Assembly: GCA_016648135.1 (NCBI GenBank)
Contig: JADDOH010001516.1
Span: 186,001 to 250,000, forward strand
Direction: 5' to 3'
Source of the DNA: Agrypnia vestita
Lineage: Eukaryota > Arthropoda > Insecta > Trichoptera > Phryganeidae
DNA: 64,000 bases
Positions 43,240 to 54,879 of the stretch are shown piece after piece. Made by a program: the position numbers and the translations under genes. Position 1 is the first letter of the stretch. Every line of letters begins with the position of its first letter. The notes beneath the pieces are model-generated. The model was given only the letters and a program-made list of their open reading frames with translations, ran no database searches and was not told the DNA's origin.

Positions 43240-43620
43240 AAGCAATGGTGAAATGGCCACTAGAGCCAGTAAAAAGTTCCCGCCGAAATGGAGAGAAGAA
43301 GGTCTGAATGAATGCGCGGGAAACGGCCGACCAATCAGCTGGCGGGCGACCGGGATGCGGGTAAAGGTGCTATTTTTTTTGCCCCGGCACACCTGTGATT
43401 CACCGCGCGGGAATCTTCCGCCTTTCTTCGCCAGCCCTGGCCCACGTGACGCGCGCGGCGTGACGTCACGATCCTAAAATCCCTTCCGATTAGCGCGGGA
43501 AAGGAGCGTGCGTCATAAGGTCTTTTAATCGAAGCGCCGAGAGCCATGCCACTCATCCCGGTCCTGACAAAGGATCCTGTGCAATATATCGAAATCAAAC
43601 AATCGAAGCCGGGATGACGT
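43240..43620. promoter_or_regulatory. CpG-rich patch with E2F-, CRE- and CCAAT-like motifs
   Basis: Two perfect GCGCGGGAAA sites (43314..43323 and 43493..43502), TGACGTCA near 43461, CACGTG near 43444, and CCAATCAG near 43330. Overlapping frames have no known domain. Could be an internal promoter. No transcript evidence. Confidence 0.35.
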
Positions 43621-43663
43621 CAGCCCCTAAAAAATGGGGGTGACAGAGATTTTAATTATTAAA

Positions 43664-44135
43664 AATGCTGGAGCTGGCAGAAGAGAAACGAAACTAGATT
43701 GAATGCAGTGGGGATGAGATCCCTCAGACGTATGTGCGGCAAATCAATTTATGATAGAGTAAAGAATGCAGATAATAGGAACGAATGTAAAGCTGTTCTT
43801 AGCATAATTAATACAATTAAAAGAGGGTCGCTCGGATGGTTTGGGCATATTGAGCGAATGAATGAGGAAAGAATGGCAAGACAGATATATAGTGCAAGTG
43901 TTGATGGCGCCAGAAAGAGAGGGCGACCGCGAAAGACGTGGCATGACCAGATTAACCAGATACTGGAAGATGGTCCCGTTAGAAGCCTCAACAACCGGCG
44001 AGCTTGCATGCGAAGATGTATGAATGTGGATGAGGCGAGAGTTGTATGTTAGGGCAGAAGAATGTGGCGCTCTATCCTCTCTGCCTACCCCACGGGGAAA
44101 CGGCGTGATGGTAAGTTAGTTAGTTAGTCATACAC
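43664..44135 (+). pseudogene. LINE 3' end, family L1 copy D
   Basis: Frame 43699..44052 covers MRSLRRMCGKSIYDRVKN, GWFGHIERMNEERM, KRGRPRKTWHDQI and RRACMRRCMNVDEARVV, then a stop where the family usually continues for about 20 codons. Tail GGTAAGTTAGTTAGTTAG. Confidence 0.85.
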
Positions 44136-44149
44136 AGAACACCTTTTGC

Positions 44150-44280
44150 ATCAATATTCTTAGTACATATTTTCAAATTACGATCAACTTGCTGGTCTCC
44201 TGGGATGAGATTTGAAATCAAGACCATTAGATCACTAGGCGAATGTCTTAACTACTAGACCAACTAGCAAGCGTATCACA
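44150..44280 (-). mobile_element. tRNA-derived SINE, family S2, decayed
   Basis: Minus-strand copy with ACTAGACCAACTAGCAAG at the head and CATCAATATTCTTAG at the end. B box mutated. Confidence 0.65.
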
Positions 44281-44734
44281 CGTTACTTTCTAACATCACA
44301 GGTTCACCAAGTTATTGATTTATATACTGTACCGTCGCTGACTGCCATTTTTTGAACCCTGCAAGCGGGTGTTTGACGACCCATGTAGCCAATGTGCAAC
44401 GAAGGCAATGGAAGCTGTTTGTTTACCACGGAACAAGTCAAATTCATCAATTAATGTAAAAAATACCCAATCAGACGTATGCTTTAAATTATTTAGATAC
44501 AAATTGTAGCAAGATGACATGTGTTCGCTGAGTTTCGATGCAACCTAGCAGCCATTGTTGCATTTGGCGGCAGTACAAAGTGTACACCACTGCATCCAGC
44601 GTTTATGGCATTATATAGTTAAGGATTGTATATTGAAATAGCGATTACTCATACACTCGAGATTAATTTTTTCCATCTTTACATTTTTTTTTTCATTGTA
44701 CGTAACGCAACGAGAAAATATATATGTGGGCTAT

Positions 44735-44955
44735 ACAAGCAAAGACAGCAATATCCAAAAAATAAAATAAAATATTTTGAATACAGTCACCGACGATTAG
44801 TAATTTAGAATATACTGAATTATACATTTAATGTATCTATCCCTTCCAAAATAATGTTTTCTATAAATTTATAGGCAATACTTCCTATCAAATCTCGAAT
44901 TCAGTACTTTCTTACTCATTCTACTCGATGACTGCATTACATTTACCCCACATAG
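44735..44955. mobile_element. foldback MITE, family A copy 2
   Basis: CAAAGACAGCAATATCCAAA at the left and GACTGCATTACATTTACCCC at the right, matching 2005..2245 with the right arm shortened. Confidence 0.65.
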
Positions 44956-45670
44956 GTATTTAGTTAGAAAATAAAATAAAAACTTTTGAAGTCTGAAACC
45001 GTGCACACCATTTAACAACACTAATCAGTTTTGGTCATAATACGGCAGAATCTGGAATCTATAACATGTAAAAACAAAAACAACAGGATACATTATCAAT
45101 TTGAAATTCAGATAGAACTTATATAAGAGTAGTAAAATTCTTTGAATTACATTATTGTGGTTGAAAAAATCGAAAATATTTTTATTATCTTAAGTGCTTC
45201 AGTTCTGATTGAAAGCAACCAAAACACGTAAACTTACAGAAAAATATAAACGCGACATATTTATAAATTACGCCAAATATTTAACTAACGCCAAACGGAT
45301 GTCTCTATCTCGAGCATCAACAGTTTTATAATGTTATCTCCGAAATCGTCCGTTTTATCTACACTTTCAACACTTCATTACTATTAACTAAAAGTCAACC
45401 ATAATCACCCAGCGACCTATCGCGGTTTTACGACTTGGTCCAGCCATCACGACCGTAAAAAGATCTCTAATGCTAATTGATATCACTTAATAATCAATAA
45501 AATCTTATTTTCGGAAAAAAACATATATTTTTGTAAACTATATGAACCGCTGTACAAATTATAAATGGAATTTATACAAGATATATACAGACAAGATGGA
45601 TACCGAAGATTTTTTAGTTTCGTTTCGTTGGCTCGCATTATATCCCTTCAAAATTGGTGATATATAATTG
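44956..45670. other. no gene recognised
   Basis: AT-rich DNA. Nothing assigned. Confidence 0.45.
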
Positions 45671-45671
45671 G

Positions 45672-46180
45672 TAGTTTGTCTTACACAATATCATCATCAT
45701 CATCACTCTTGGCACTACAACCCTTGTGGGTCTTGGCCTCCTCAATAATCTTCCTCCACTCATCTCGGTTACGTGCCAGTTCTCTCCAGTTCCGAAGCTC
45801 TAAGGCAGATATGTCTTTGAGGACGTTGTCACTCCATCTTAATTTTGGCCTTCCTAAGCTCCTTCGCCCTATTGGCCTTGAGTTCAGCAGGGACTTTGGT
45901 GCTTGATGCTCGGACATTCTCTCCACATGAGGCAGCCACCGAAGTCTTCCCAGTTTTATAAATTTGTGACGTTTGGCTCCTTATACAATATATTCTCCAT
46001 CTTCTTCAACGGCCCTGGAGACCTCTTTCCTTCAATATACTCTCAGCGACCGTCTTCCCGGCGAAGTCGAAGGCTTCCCACTGTTCTCCTGGGTGTCCAT
46101 TAAGTATTCTTTTTGGGATCTGCGCTTCCTGGACGAATCTTCCGGACGTGACGCGCCCACCACACTTTCGTGAGGATGGA
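45672..46180 (-). pseudogene. LINE 3' end (family L4)
   Basis: Minus strand. The last open part (45926..45681) carries GRPKLRWSDNVLKDISALEL, NWRELARNRDEWRKIIEEAK and a (GAT)n tail. Upstream frames (KLGRLRWLPHVERM) are separated by stops. A typical RTE/CR1-like C-terminus. Confidence 0.75.
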
Positions 46181-46504
46181 CACAATATTTGTATTACGTG
46201 TACATATGCATTTCATCAGTTTCAAAGATTAAGCTTCATTAATACATTTTATATTTCATGGTCGTTATTTTTTATATTGTTTGAAATACACGAAATATTC
46301 AAATCAATCTCTTGAATATCTATTTTAATTTTTTTACCTCTGAAACATATACATATTTAGCAATAATTGTCAATCAACTAACAACATAATGTAAAAACTA
46401 CCCAACCTTCACTAGCCTCTAGTATTTAGTCAATTTAGATATATAAGAAATATCTAGTTCTCAATGTATTAAAAATATGGTTATTTTTGAGAATTTAGGA
46501 CAAA

Positions 46505-46730
46505 ATCTAAAGTATATTGACAATCCCAATTATAATAATTTCGTTGTCTGTCTGTCTGTCCCCGTAACTTCGTGTAACATCCGTATCTTTTTTATAGTAA
46601 TTTTATTTTTCCAAAACTTTTCTTTTCGAAAATTTTTTTTTACGATTTTTTAAAAATAAAATAAATAAATTTTCCGTAGGAACCGACACGTAAAAGTACC
46701 GTCATTGTTGACGGGTCACAGCTGGTATAA
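46505..46730 (+). repeat. GTCTGTC/ACGGGT repeat, copy 3
   Basis: TAATTTCGTTGTCTGTCTGT at the start, TGACGGGTCACAGCTGGTA at the end; the most complete copy. Confidence 0.65.
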
Positions 46731-47082
46731 ATAATATTAAGGAGACATCTGTTTTTAAAATATTCGAGAGTTTGCGATATTTGTTTTTAGATCTTTTGAA
46801 GTTTAAATCGTTCCGGGCGGACACACGTGGGTGTTTATTATTGCACATTAATAGAATTTCACTAATCATTATTCAAGTCCGACGTTTCAGAAGTGAGAGG
46901 TGCCAGGTTCTCGGATTTCCGTTCACTCACAACGAGGCGAGTTTCTGTCGCATCTTTTATTACAACACGATATTTGTTTGTGATTCCGACCTCATATAAA
47001 ATGCATCGTATACTATGTGTATTACTTTTAAAATAAAATTAATGAGAAAGATTAATGCAATTTTTTTGTATATAATAAAAGT

Positions 47083-47746
47083 AACCCATAAAAACCAAGT
47101 TTTTACTATACTCCCTTTCTTTGTAAAATATAACAATAATTAAAGACGAATTAAAACATATAACATAACACTAAACTTACAGAAATTTAATATATTTCTA
47201 AAATGTCAGATGTTTTGAGATGTCAAGATTTTGATAGATTCAATTATCATCAATATCGTACCTTATGAAATTCCAGCGTCAAATGATTTAGTCAGAATCA
47301 GATTTGAGTAATGTAGAATTCTTCAAAACTAAGCAGAAATCTAGAAGAAATAAATTACTATTTGATTTTTTCCCAAAAAACCCAATTTTGCTGTCATCTG
47401 TGAACCAATTGTTTTGTAAATTTTCGAAATTCGTAGTGATATACCTATTATACCGACGGAGTAATTCAAATTTAGAAAATATTCCGCCGCGTCGCCCGCC
47501 GTTGCTGATCAAACTTTTCTAATGATTCCAATTTGAAAAAAACCAATAAAATTTCTAAAAATCATAAATTATACTATAATTATTAAATATTTTTAACGAA
47601 AATTTGATAGACCTTCTTGATCGTCGCCACGAGTCTGCTTGCCAAGTTTCAGCTCGATTGGATCACGGGAAAAGGGTCAAAAATCGATCCAAAGTTTTTG
47701 TTGACGGCAAGCAAGCAGACGCCACGAGTTAATATAAAGGGAGTAA
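47083..47746. repeat. unclassified interspersed repeat, copy 2
   Basis: Same ends as 30110..30615, with about 150 extra internal bases. It lies directly beside the mariner. Confidence 0.7.
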
Positions 47747-47757
47747 TAAAGCAAATA

Positions 47758-48870
47758 TTAGGTCCTTACATATGAAATTGACGTTTAGTATGGGAGGAAC
47801 ATAAAGTCGATTTTTTTTTATTATAATATATTTATTTAATCAAAGTATGTACCATTGCTATCTATGCACTTTTGCCATCTCATAGGTAGTTCATCGATCC
47901 CTTTACTAAAAAAACCATTCGGAAGGGAATCAATAAAATCTTTGAAGGCGGTTTGGACTGCCCCATCGGAGTTGAATTTTTTCCTTTGCAAGAAGTTATC
48001 CAAATTTCGAAAAAAATGGTAATCTGTTGGGGCAAGGTCCGGAGAGTACGGTGGATGTCTTAGACATTCCAATTGAAGCTCCTCTAATTTGGTAGCCGTC
48101 TGTTGTGCAGTGTGTGGTCTAGCGTTGTCATGAAGCAGCAGTGGCCTAGAGCGATTAACCAGCCTCGGTTGTTTAGCAGCTAGCTTTTCCATCATGGTTT
48201 GCAGTTGCTGACAATAGACATCTGCCGTAATCGTCTGGCCAGATTTAAGAAAGCTGTAGTGAACGACACCAGCACTAGTCCACCAAACGCTCACAAGTAA
48301 CTCGCGTTTGTTGATTTGCTTCACTCAATTCGTGAGGTACCCACCTTTCAAGCTTTTTCACCTTACCAATTTGCTTCAAGTGGATTAAAACAGTTTTATC
48401 ACTAACACCGCAGCCTGTAGCTAACTCGGATGTGGTTTGCGATGGATTCCGCTTCCACAATAGCCTTCAATTCTTCATTATCAACTTTGGTCTCCGGCCG
48501 TCCACGGGGCTTGTTCTGCAGGTCGAAATTTCCAGAACGAAAACGTTGGAACCAAAAACGCACTGTGTTTTCTTTTGCGGCACCGTCGCCATACACATCA
48601 TTAATCCTTCGAGCCGTTTCTGCAGCACTGGTGCCACGGTGGAACTCGTACTCGTAAATAACGCGATATTTCAAGTTTTTCATTTTGTAAACTGAGTCTC
48701 GCAAAGAAAAAAACAATTGAGGAAAAAACAAATGAATTATAATTTTCAAAACACAAATACATGAGTAAATAGCTGTATAAATTTGGATTTGGAATTCCTA
48801 ACCAAAGAGAAGATATTTGGATCAAATTTGCCAGTACGGCAAAACGCCAATTTCATATGTAAGGACCTAA
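47758..48870 (-). mobile_element. mariner transposon, internally deleted
   Basis: 1113 bases with identical 23-base terminal inverted repeats (starting TTAGGTCCTTACATATGAAA), flanked by TA on both sides. Full-length relatives are about 1.3 kb. The inner end contains a dead transposase gene. Confidence 0.9.
47836..48683 (-). pseudogene. mariner transposase pseudogene
   Basis: N-terminal helix-turn-helix part from MKNLKYRVIYEYEFHRGTSA through GRPETKVDNEELKAIVEA. A one-base insertion near 48443..48451 shifts the frame. The second HTH (PSQTTSELATGCGVSDKTVL) and KQIGKVKKLERWVPHELSE follow. About 180 bases are then missing near 48300..48320, removing the VTGDEKW-type segment with the first catalytic Asp. 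The rest is open: VSVWWTSAGVVHYSFLKSGQ, LLHDNARPHT and SPDLAPTDYHFF, the second and third Asp being separated by 34 residues (D34D). It ends YFD-stop. It cannot make an active enzyme. Confidence 0.9.
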
Positions 48871-48879
48871 TATTTCATC

Positions 48880-49575
48880 ACTATAATATGCGTTAAAAAA
48901 ACTGAGTCGTTATATGGATGGTGTTCTGGAACCACGTGTTTATTAAATTAAAACGGAGATGTTTGACGTTAAACCTTTGTCACTAAAGAGGTACCAGGGA
49001 ACCTTTTCGTTTTTTAACATAGATTTTTTTATGTTCCACTAAGTATAATCGGCTGAAACTTTGTGACGTATCCACAATAGTGGAAGTGAATAATTTAACA
49101 TAACCTTTGGATATCTGTGGAGGGTGTTATGTGGGCGAAAAACGCTTAGGTAAAACATACACCTTCTAATGACTGCAGAGGTACCTGGATGCCTTTATAC
49201 GCTTTATATATTGTACATTTAAAAGATGAAATACAAAATATGAATATTTGTAATATTATTTTATTTTTACTACGTATATTTTTACGTTATATTAACTATA
49301 AATGTCTAAAATAATTATTTAGAAGTTTGATAACAAAACTGACATTAATACAATTTTATGTTCCCTTGGATGGATGTTGCGTAACTTACCGTGGCAAACA
49401 TTTAGGCAGTTTAAAATATTTTTGTACATATTTTCAAGAATATAACTAATTTTTAGGGTTAACACATTGTTGCGGAAAACCAAACTATTTACTAGAGATT
49501 ATTGTATTAGCGGTCAGTATGCGTATCGGAAACTTTATTTAAAAAAATACTGAATACGCACATTTACAATAAATG
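48880..49575. other. no gene recognised
   Basis: AT-rich DNA. Nothing assigned. Confidence 0.45.
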
Positions 49576-49674
49576 AAAAAAAAAGATTGTATTATTTGTT
49601 TGTATCTACTTATATTCATTAATTACACCAACACGTTAAGTAGATACAAACAAATAATAAAATCTTTTTTTTTA
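49576..49674. repeat. near-perfect hairpin, about 37-bp stem
   Basis: Arms 49576..49612 and 49636..49674 pair through TTTGTTTGTATCTACTTA / TAAGTAGATACAAACAAA, with an A/T-rich base and a loop of about 23 bases. Could be a small MITE. The size also suits a small-RNA precursor. Confidence 0.65.
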
Positions 49675-51759
49675 AATGTCAATCTACAAAGTTGCTCAAC
49701 CGATTGAAAAAACAAAAAATGATATTCATAAGTTCGTAAACAAATTTTAAATACTAGTGTAGGACTAAACAATTGCGGTGATTTTTGAAGTTACACTTCT
49801 TTTGGCGCATTCGGGGTAAAATGTTTATTGTAACGGAAGTTGCGCGTGCAGCACGCAGCAGAACATGTAGCGGAAATGCGATACCAGAGCTAACGACGCC
49901 ACATTGAATTCTTGTCAACTGTCAGATTCTGTTTACATGCTAGTTAAAGAATGTTTCGATGGTTTAAGAAAGTTTTTGTTTGTAAGAGTATAACTTCTAC
50001 CGCGCGTGCTTGAGTACACGCGCTATTTTTTAAAAATTAAAATGACAATTGGTTAAGTTAGGCTGTGCTGCGTTAGAGCAATTCTCTTTATTGTAAAAAA
50101 AAAAATTTTTCAAAATTAAAAATCTAAACGGGAGACGCCATCTACCCATTATCATCAAGGTAGCATCTGGCCAAAGCAAGTTATTTGCCAACACCATTGT
50201 TTGATTCTTCTACCGGGACGACATAAAATATAGCTTCCACACCGGTGCAAATGTGTCCATCATCCGGTCTCACGACAGGTGGTTGCGTTATGTTACCGAG
50301 ATCGCTCGGACGTCTCACGTTACCGTGAGACAGTCGGTGACGTCATCGCGAGGCTTGACACGAAAGTAATGGCCGCGTCAAAAAAACGAAATTAGTTCAA
50401 AAAGTCTTTGTCGAGACGAATCACTCAAATCTTCAGAAACGACTTATTCAAGGCTGGCCGCAATCACAAAGCCAATATTATTGTAATAATACAAGTACAT
50501 TTGTTTATGAAATGATGTATTGTAGTGAGGCACGATCTCAATGAACAACATTCGATAGGTTATGTTCTCGTTAATGCCATTGAAACCAGGGTTGGCAATG
50601 CCGGGATTCCAGCAACGATCCAGGGACCAATCACGTAGAAAAAATTTCAATTACGTTAAAAAATTACGGAATTGTATAAATAAAGTCATCATATCCACAT
50701 TGATTTTTCTCTTCTTCTACAAAGTCGTAATAAAAAATGTACAAAATTTCGTTTCTAAAAAAAATTATTTTTTGCCAAAAAATAATTGCCACGTCAATTA
50801 ATAATATGTAGTAAGGTTTCATATATTTATTAATAAATATAATTCTGCAAAGCTCTTTCTTTGAGGATCGAAAGGGTTCAACACAATTTTGAGATTTATA
50901 AATTATAAATTATACATCCTTATGATTTTTTAATGAGTGTATTCAGCTTAGCGACGCTATCGTGTGAGAGAACTGTAAGTGATTTAACATGTATGTATGT
51001 ATAGAATTGTAAGTTATTACAAATGATTACTTACAGAGTACTTGGGTGGTCGGTTTCACGACAGAGCGAGCTATTTTATGTAGGTAGGTACTCAGCGCAC
51101 AAACTGTATTCGTCTATAGGTAGATTGCACCGCCTAGGCAATCAATACAGCTCTGTTGATATAATTAAAGCTCGTACACAAAAACAAATTTACTTATATT
51201 TAATTTTACAGTTTGCCTACATATGATACTTATTCCATTATTTATTGTATTTGTTTTGTTAATATTCTTTCATTTATTTTATTTTATTATGTGCTAAGAT
51301 AGCTATGCTATTTGAACACTTCGTGTTTTTTACGATGTAAATGACCAATTCAGAATTATTATAAATAAATAAATAAATTACCTACACAATTTTGAATAAA
51401 TCTTAAATGTAATATGCTTGTCTAGCTAGAATAAACAGTCAATTTACAAGAAATTAGCGAATTTAGCGTGAATTTGTCTGAAATGAAAAAACACATAAAT
51501 AATATTAAAAAAATAAGTGAATGTTCTCGCAATTACTGAATGCAGTCCCTTAGGCGCTTGTATGCAAAACCTTCGTACGACAGACTGAAGAATGAAACAC
51601 ATGAGGAGTGACTGCAATACTTTGCCTAAGGATCCCTGATGAAGTATGTGTAGCGGGGGGAGGATGAAAAGATGGTCTTTCTTAGTTGGTGGCAAAAGAT
51701 TTGAGAGAGTATTCTTCATTCAATTTTGAATCGAAAAAATTCTTTACACTTTGGGTTAA
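49675..51759. other. no gene recognised
   Basis: Mixed composition with a GC-richer patch (49830..50030) and another near 50260..50360. Short frames lack domains. CTGATGA near 51638 has no ribozyme context. Confidence 0.4.
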
Positions 51760-52090
51760 ACATCGACAGTTAGAAAGATAAGCGACATCAAAGATTGCAT
51801 TTTATTTCTAGCTTATCTTTTGTTAATCGTTAGATTATTACGGAAAATAATTTATATCGAATATTAAAAATTCAATCGCTTTGATACAAGTCAAATAAAA
51901 TTATAAGAACTTTGCATAAATTTGAAAAATATTTTTGTAGGGTTTCTGTCATTTTATTTAACCTGTTTCAACGCGAATTTTTATACTCCATATAAGTTAC
52001 TGTAGTGATGGTCTACGTTTTAAAAACAATAAATAAGAATTATTATAAAAATTCAAACTTTGATGTCGCTTATCTCCGCAACTGTCGGCA
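51760..52090. mobile_element. foldback element, family B copy 4, ends missing
   Basis: Inverted arms TAAGCGACATCAAAGATTGC and AACTTTGATGTCGCTTATCT. The TATACAGGG ends are absent. Confidence 0.6.
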
Positions 52091-52179
52091 TTTCACTATA
52101 AGTATAAAAAATATTTTGTACTCAAAATTGTTATTATCGGTATTATTGTATTCAAAAGATCTTGCAAGGTAAATCAATG

Positions 52180-52350
52180 GCAGGTTAATCAAATACTGGA
52201 GTACGGTCTTGTCGGAAGCTCCAGCAATCGAAGTGCGAGAGCGAGAATATATATGAGAGTAGACGAGGCAAAATTGGCGTGCAGTTAGCGTGTTTGAAAT
52301 TTTATCCACTCTGCCAACCCCTTCGGAAAACGGCGTGTTAGTTGGTTAGT
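52180..52350 (+). pseudogene. LINE L1 3' end, diverged
   Basis: AATACTGGAGTACGGTCTTG through GTAGACGAGGCAAAATTGGC, then GAAAACGGCGTGTTAGTTGG. The coding frame is broken. Confidence 0.6.
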
Positions 52351-53002
52351 TTTAATAAAGCCTGTGATTTCAAGAGCCTGAGAGGGATCGCGGGGCACGA
52401 AGGCGAGACCGATAAAAATGAGTGGGGGAAAATTTTAAAACTGCTAGGCCCTCCGTGCGTGCGAACGCCACTCGTGACGTCATGCGGAACTAATGAAAAA
52501 CAGCAAAATTTCGCCGACTCGACATAACGCCGTGTGCTAGGGTGTACGTGCACACGCACGTATTAGATTATTCCATTTTGAAACAAGCGCGAGTCCCACG
52601 CTTCGCATTCTCCACTCTTCACATCTTCCTACGCCGCATTAAAGAGACAAATCTCGAGCTACGGAGCGCGCCATGTAGGGCGACTGGTCCCAGGTCGCGT
52701 TTTGGCCAAACTAAACACCGAATGGACTCGCCTTATTATAAAAATAAATTTCGCCATAGTCCTCCGAGTTTCCGGTTAAAGGTCATTATTCAATTGTATT
52801 CCAATGGTTCCTGTTCTCTGCAAAACTATTTAGACTAAAATTGTTCATTTCATCAGTTACAATACTTTATTACAACAATATATTGGTATATTTTGTTTAA
52901 ACGTGGCAAACCACGTGGTCTAGAGGCAGCCCACAACTGCCAATCCAAGCGTCGTGTAAATTAAAGATATTTTATCTTGTAATAATTTATTGCATGTGAC
53001 AT
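52351..53002. other. no confident gene
   Basis: A GC-richer segment (52380..52720) with a TGACGTCA near 52474. Frames of 61-98 codons on both strands have no recognisable domain. Confidence 0.35.
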
Positions 53003-53095
53003 GTCAGCCCTGGAGGAGGACCTGCAACGGTATCCGAAACGTCCGCCAGAAACGTCGTGTACACCCGGTAGGATATCCTAGAAACGTCTAACCAG
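53003..53095 (+). repeat. family 3 hammerhead repeat, decayed
   Basis: CAGCCCTGGAGGAGGACCTG ... ATCCGAAACGTCC. CTGGAGG replaces CTGATGA, so the ribozyme is lost. Confidence 0.55.
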
Positions 53096-53194
53096 AAAAA
53101 CACATTTTTCTCACTTGCTAGATAGGGCGTTTAAGTGCCTAAAAATACACATTGTTTTCATGAGTGTGATGTATTATTGGACAGAAAAGATCAA

Positions 53195-53370
53195 TTCTGT
53201 TTTCGCTATTTAATGGATAACAATGATTAATTATATTATTACAAAAATAAAAAAAAATCGAAAAATTTTTTTTACTCTAAAAAATTACGGACATTACACG
53301 AAGTTATGCCGGTGCACGGACGGACAGACAGACAACGAAATTATTATAATAATTGGGATTATATAATTAA
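53195..53370 (-). repeat. GTCTGTC/ACGGGT repeat, copy 4
   Basis: GGACGGACAGACAGACAACG and ATTATAATAATTGGGATT; the ACGGGT end is missing. Confidence 0.55.
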
Positions 53371-53404
53371 CAAGAATACATTTTATATCAACTACTAATT
53401 TGAT

Positions 53405-53550
53405 AATTAATTATTAACTTGCTAACCACCATCACGCCATTTCTCTGCAGGGGAAGTGAGAGAGGATAGAACACCAAATTCTTCTATCGTGGCACACTAC
53501 TTTTGCTTCGGCTAGATTCTTACATCTTCTCATGCATACTCTACGATTGT
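53405..53550 (-). pseudogene. LINE L1 3' end fragment
   Basis: Complement of the 3' UTR (ACCATCACGCCATTTCTC) and the last coding codons; 5' truncated. Confidence 0.6.
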
Positions 53551-54600
53551 TGTTAATGATTATTATTAATTATTGTTATGCTTATATTGTACAAGCAATG
53601 CTTGGGACCCAATTTTTAGTTATGTTACTGCCCGTACTATTATATAAATATTATATGAAAATGTGGCGATCGCATACACGTGCGGTGCGATTTCTAGTAA
53701 TTTTAAGTGTTATCTTGTAGTAAAACAATAATTGATGTAGACAGTAGTTTTGTATATGTATGAAAAAAAACTGTAAAAATAAATTAATACTAATAATATC
53801 CGTTTTCTTTTATTTTAAACCCAACGAAATCTGCCTGTTGGATGTCACTTTTGAAAATTTAATTAATTTATTGCGTCATTAATAATTAAAACCATGAATG
53901 TCTTTTACATCCTCTTGAATCCCCCGGGAAATAATACCTTTAGATAATAAAGTTTGGGCGTGATTAAGCGAGGTGTTCGCGAAATAAAAGTAAATTAAAA
54001 AAAAACTAAAAAAAACAGATCCATAGATCAATCCGGTGGTCGAAAGCATGGGAGAATTCAGTTCAATATGTGGTTATAAACTACACCAGACTCTTCCAGA
54101 ACGCCACGAATGCAGGTGAGGGTTACAAGTCTGTCTTTTGTGATAGACCATTATTTGAAGGCAAGAAAGCGTGATATTTATTTAACAAAACCCTTGACAA
54201 CAGCTGATAATACAAAATTCACCGCTGAGAGGGTGGTGCATGCAGCGTGCGTATGCTGGAATGTATAAATATGCACATTGATTAAATTTAATCGAATCCA
54301 AGGTATGGTTATTACATAAATTATAACTCAGAGTTGAGAAAGTTCTACTAAGTTGGTTGGGATAGATGCAATGTACATACGACTGATGCAATACAAATGG
54401 ACATAAATCAATATATATCAATATATATACATATAAGTTTCCTCCACAACCACCCACCGGTATTTATGGTGGAAGATAGCCCTTGGGGTCACATCGAAAA
54501 TATGCGAGTTTGGTGGGGGTGGCTGTGCGTGGGTGGGAGTGGGTGACGAAAATGTGATTTCTAGCACATTGTTTTGTTATGGGAAGGCCATAAATGCTTC
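53551..54600. other. no gene recognised
   Basis: AT-rich DNA with a G-rich run (54505..54550). Nothing assigned. Confidence 0.4.
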
Positions 54601-54668
54601 AGATTGTTTCAAAATAGGCGCGCCGACTGTGTCGGTGAGTCTAGAAAGTTACGTAAAAACCTGCTCTA

Positions 54669-54802
54669 GAAAATTCCGAAAGTTCTATAGGGTTCAAAAC
54701 TGAGTGGCGGAATGTGTCGGTCTGTCTAGAAGGTTCCTGTACATTCGATAAATTACTTGAAAGTTCTGGAAGGAGAATGTTCTAGAAGGTTCGCGAAAGT
54801 TC
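54669..54802 (+). promoter_or_regulatory. heat-shock-element-like array
   Basis: Alternating GAA and TTC triplets. GAA at 54759, TTC 54764, GAA 54769. After one extra base: GAA 54775, TTC 54780, GAA 54785, TTC 54790, GAA 54795, TTC 54800, each exactly 5 bases apart. Two shorter clusters lie at 54669..54685 and 54729..54736. This matches the inverted nGAAn pentamer rule for HSF binding. Function inferred. Confidence 0.5.
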
Positions 54803-54868
54803 TATGACTATCCAAACAGTGTACTAAAAAACTACGCGTGCGAAGCCGCGCGGGCACAGTTAGTCATT

Positions 54869-54874
54869 TATAAA
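54869..54874 (+). promoter_or_regulatory. TATA box candidate next to the HSE-like array
   Basis: TATAAA followed by GG, 67 bases after the last TTC. No open frame of note starts downstream, so any transcript would be non-coding or from a lost element. Confidence 0.4.
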
Positions 54875-54879
54875 GGCTA

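Noticed and set aside
51630..51660. CCTGATGAAG string resembling a hammerhead start
   Set aside because: No stem II and no GAAA follow.
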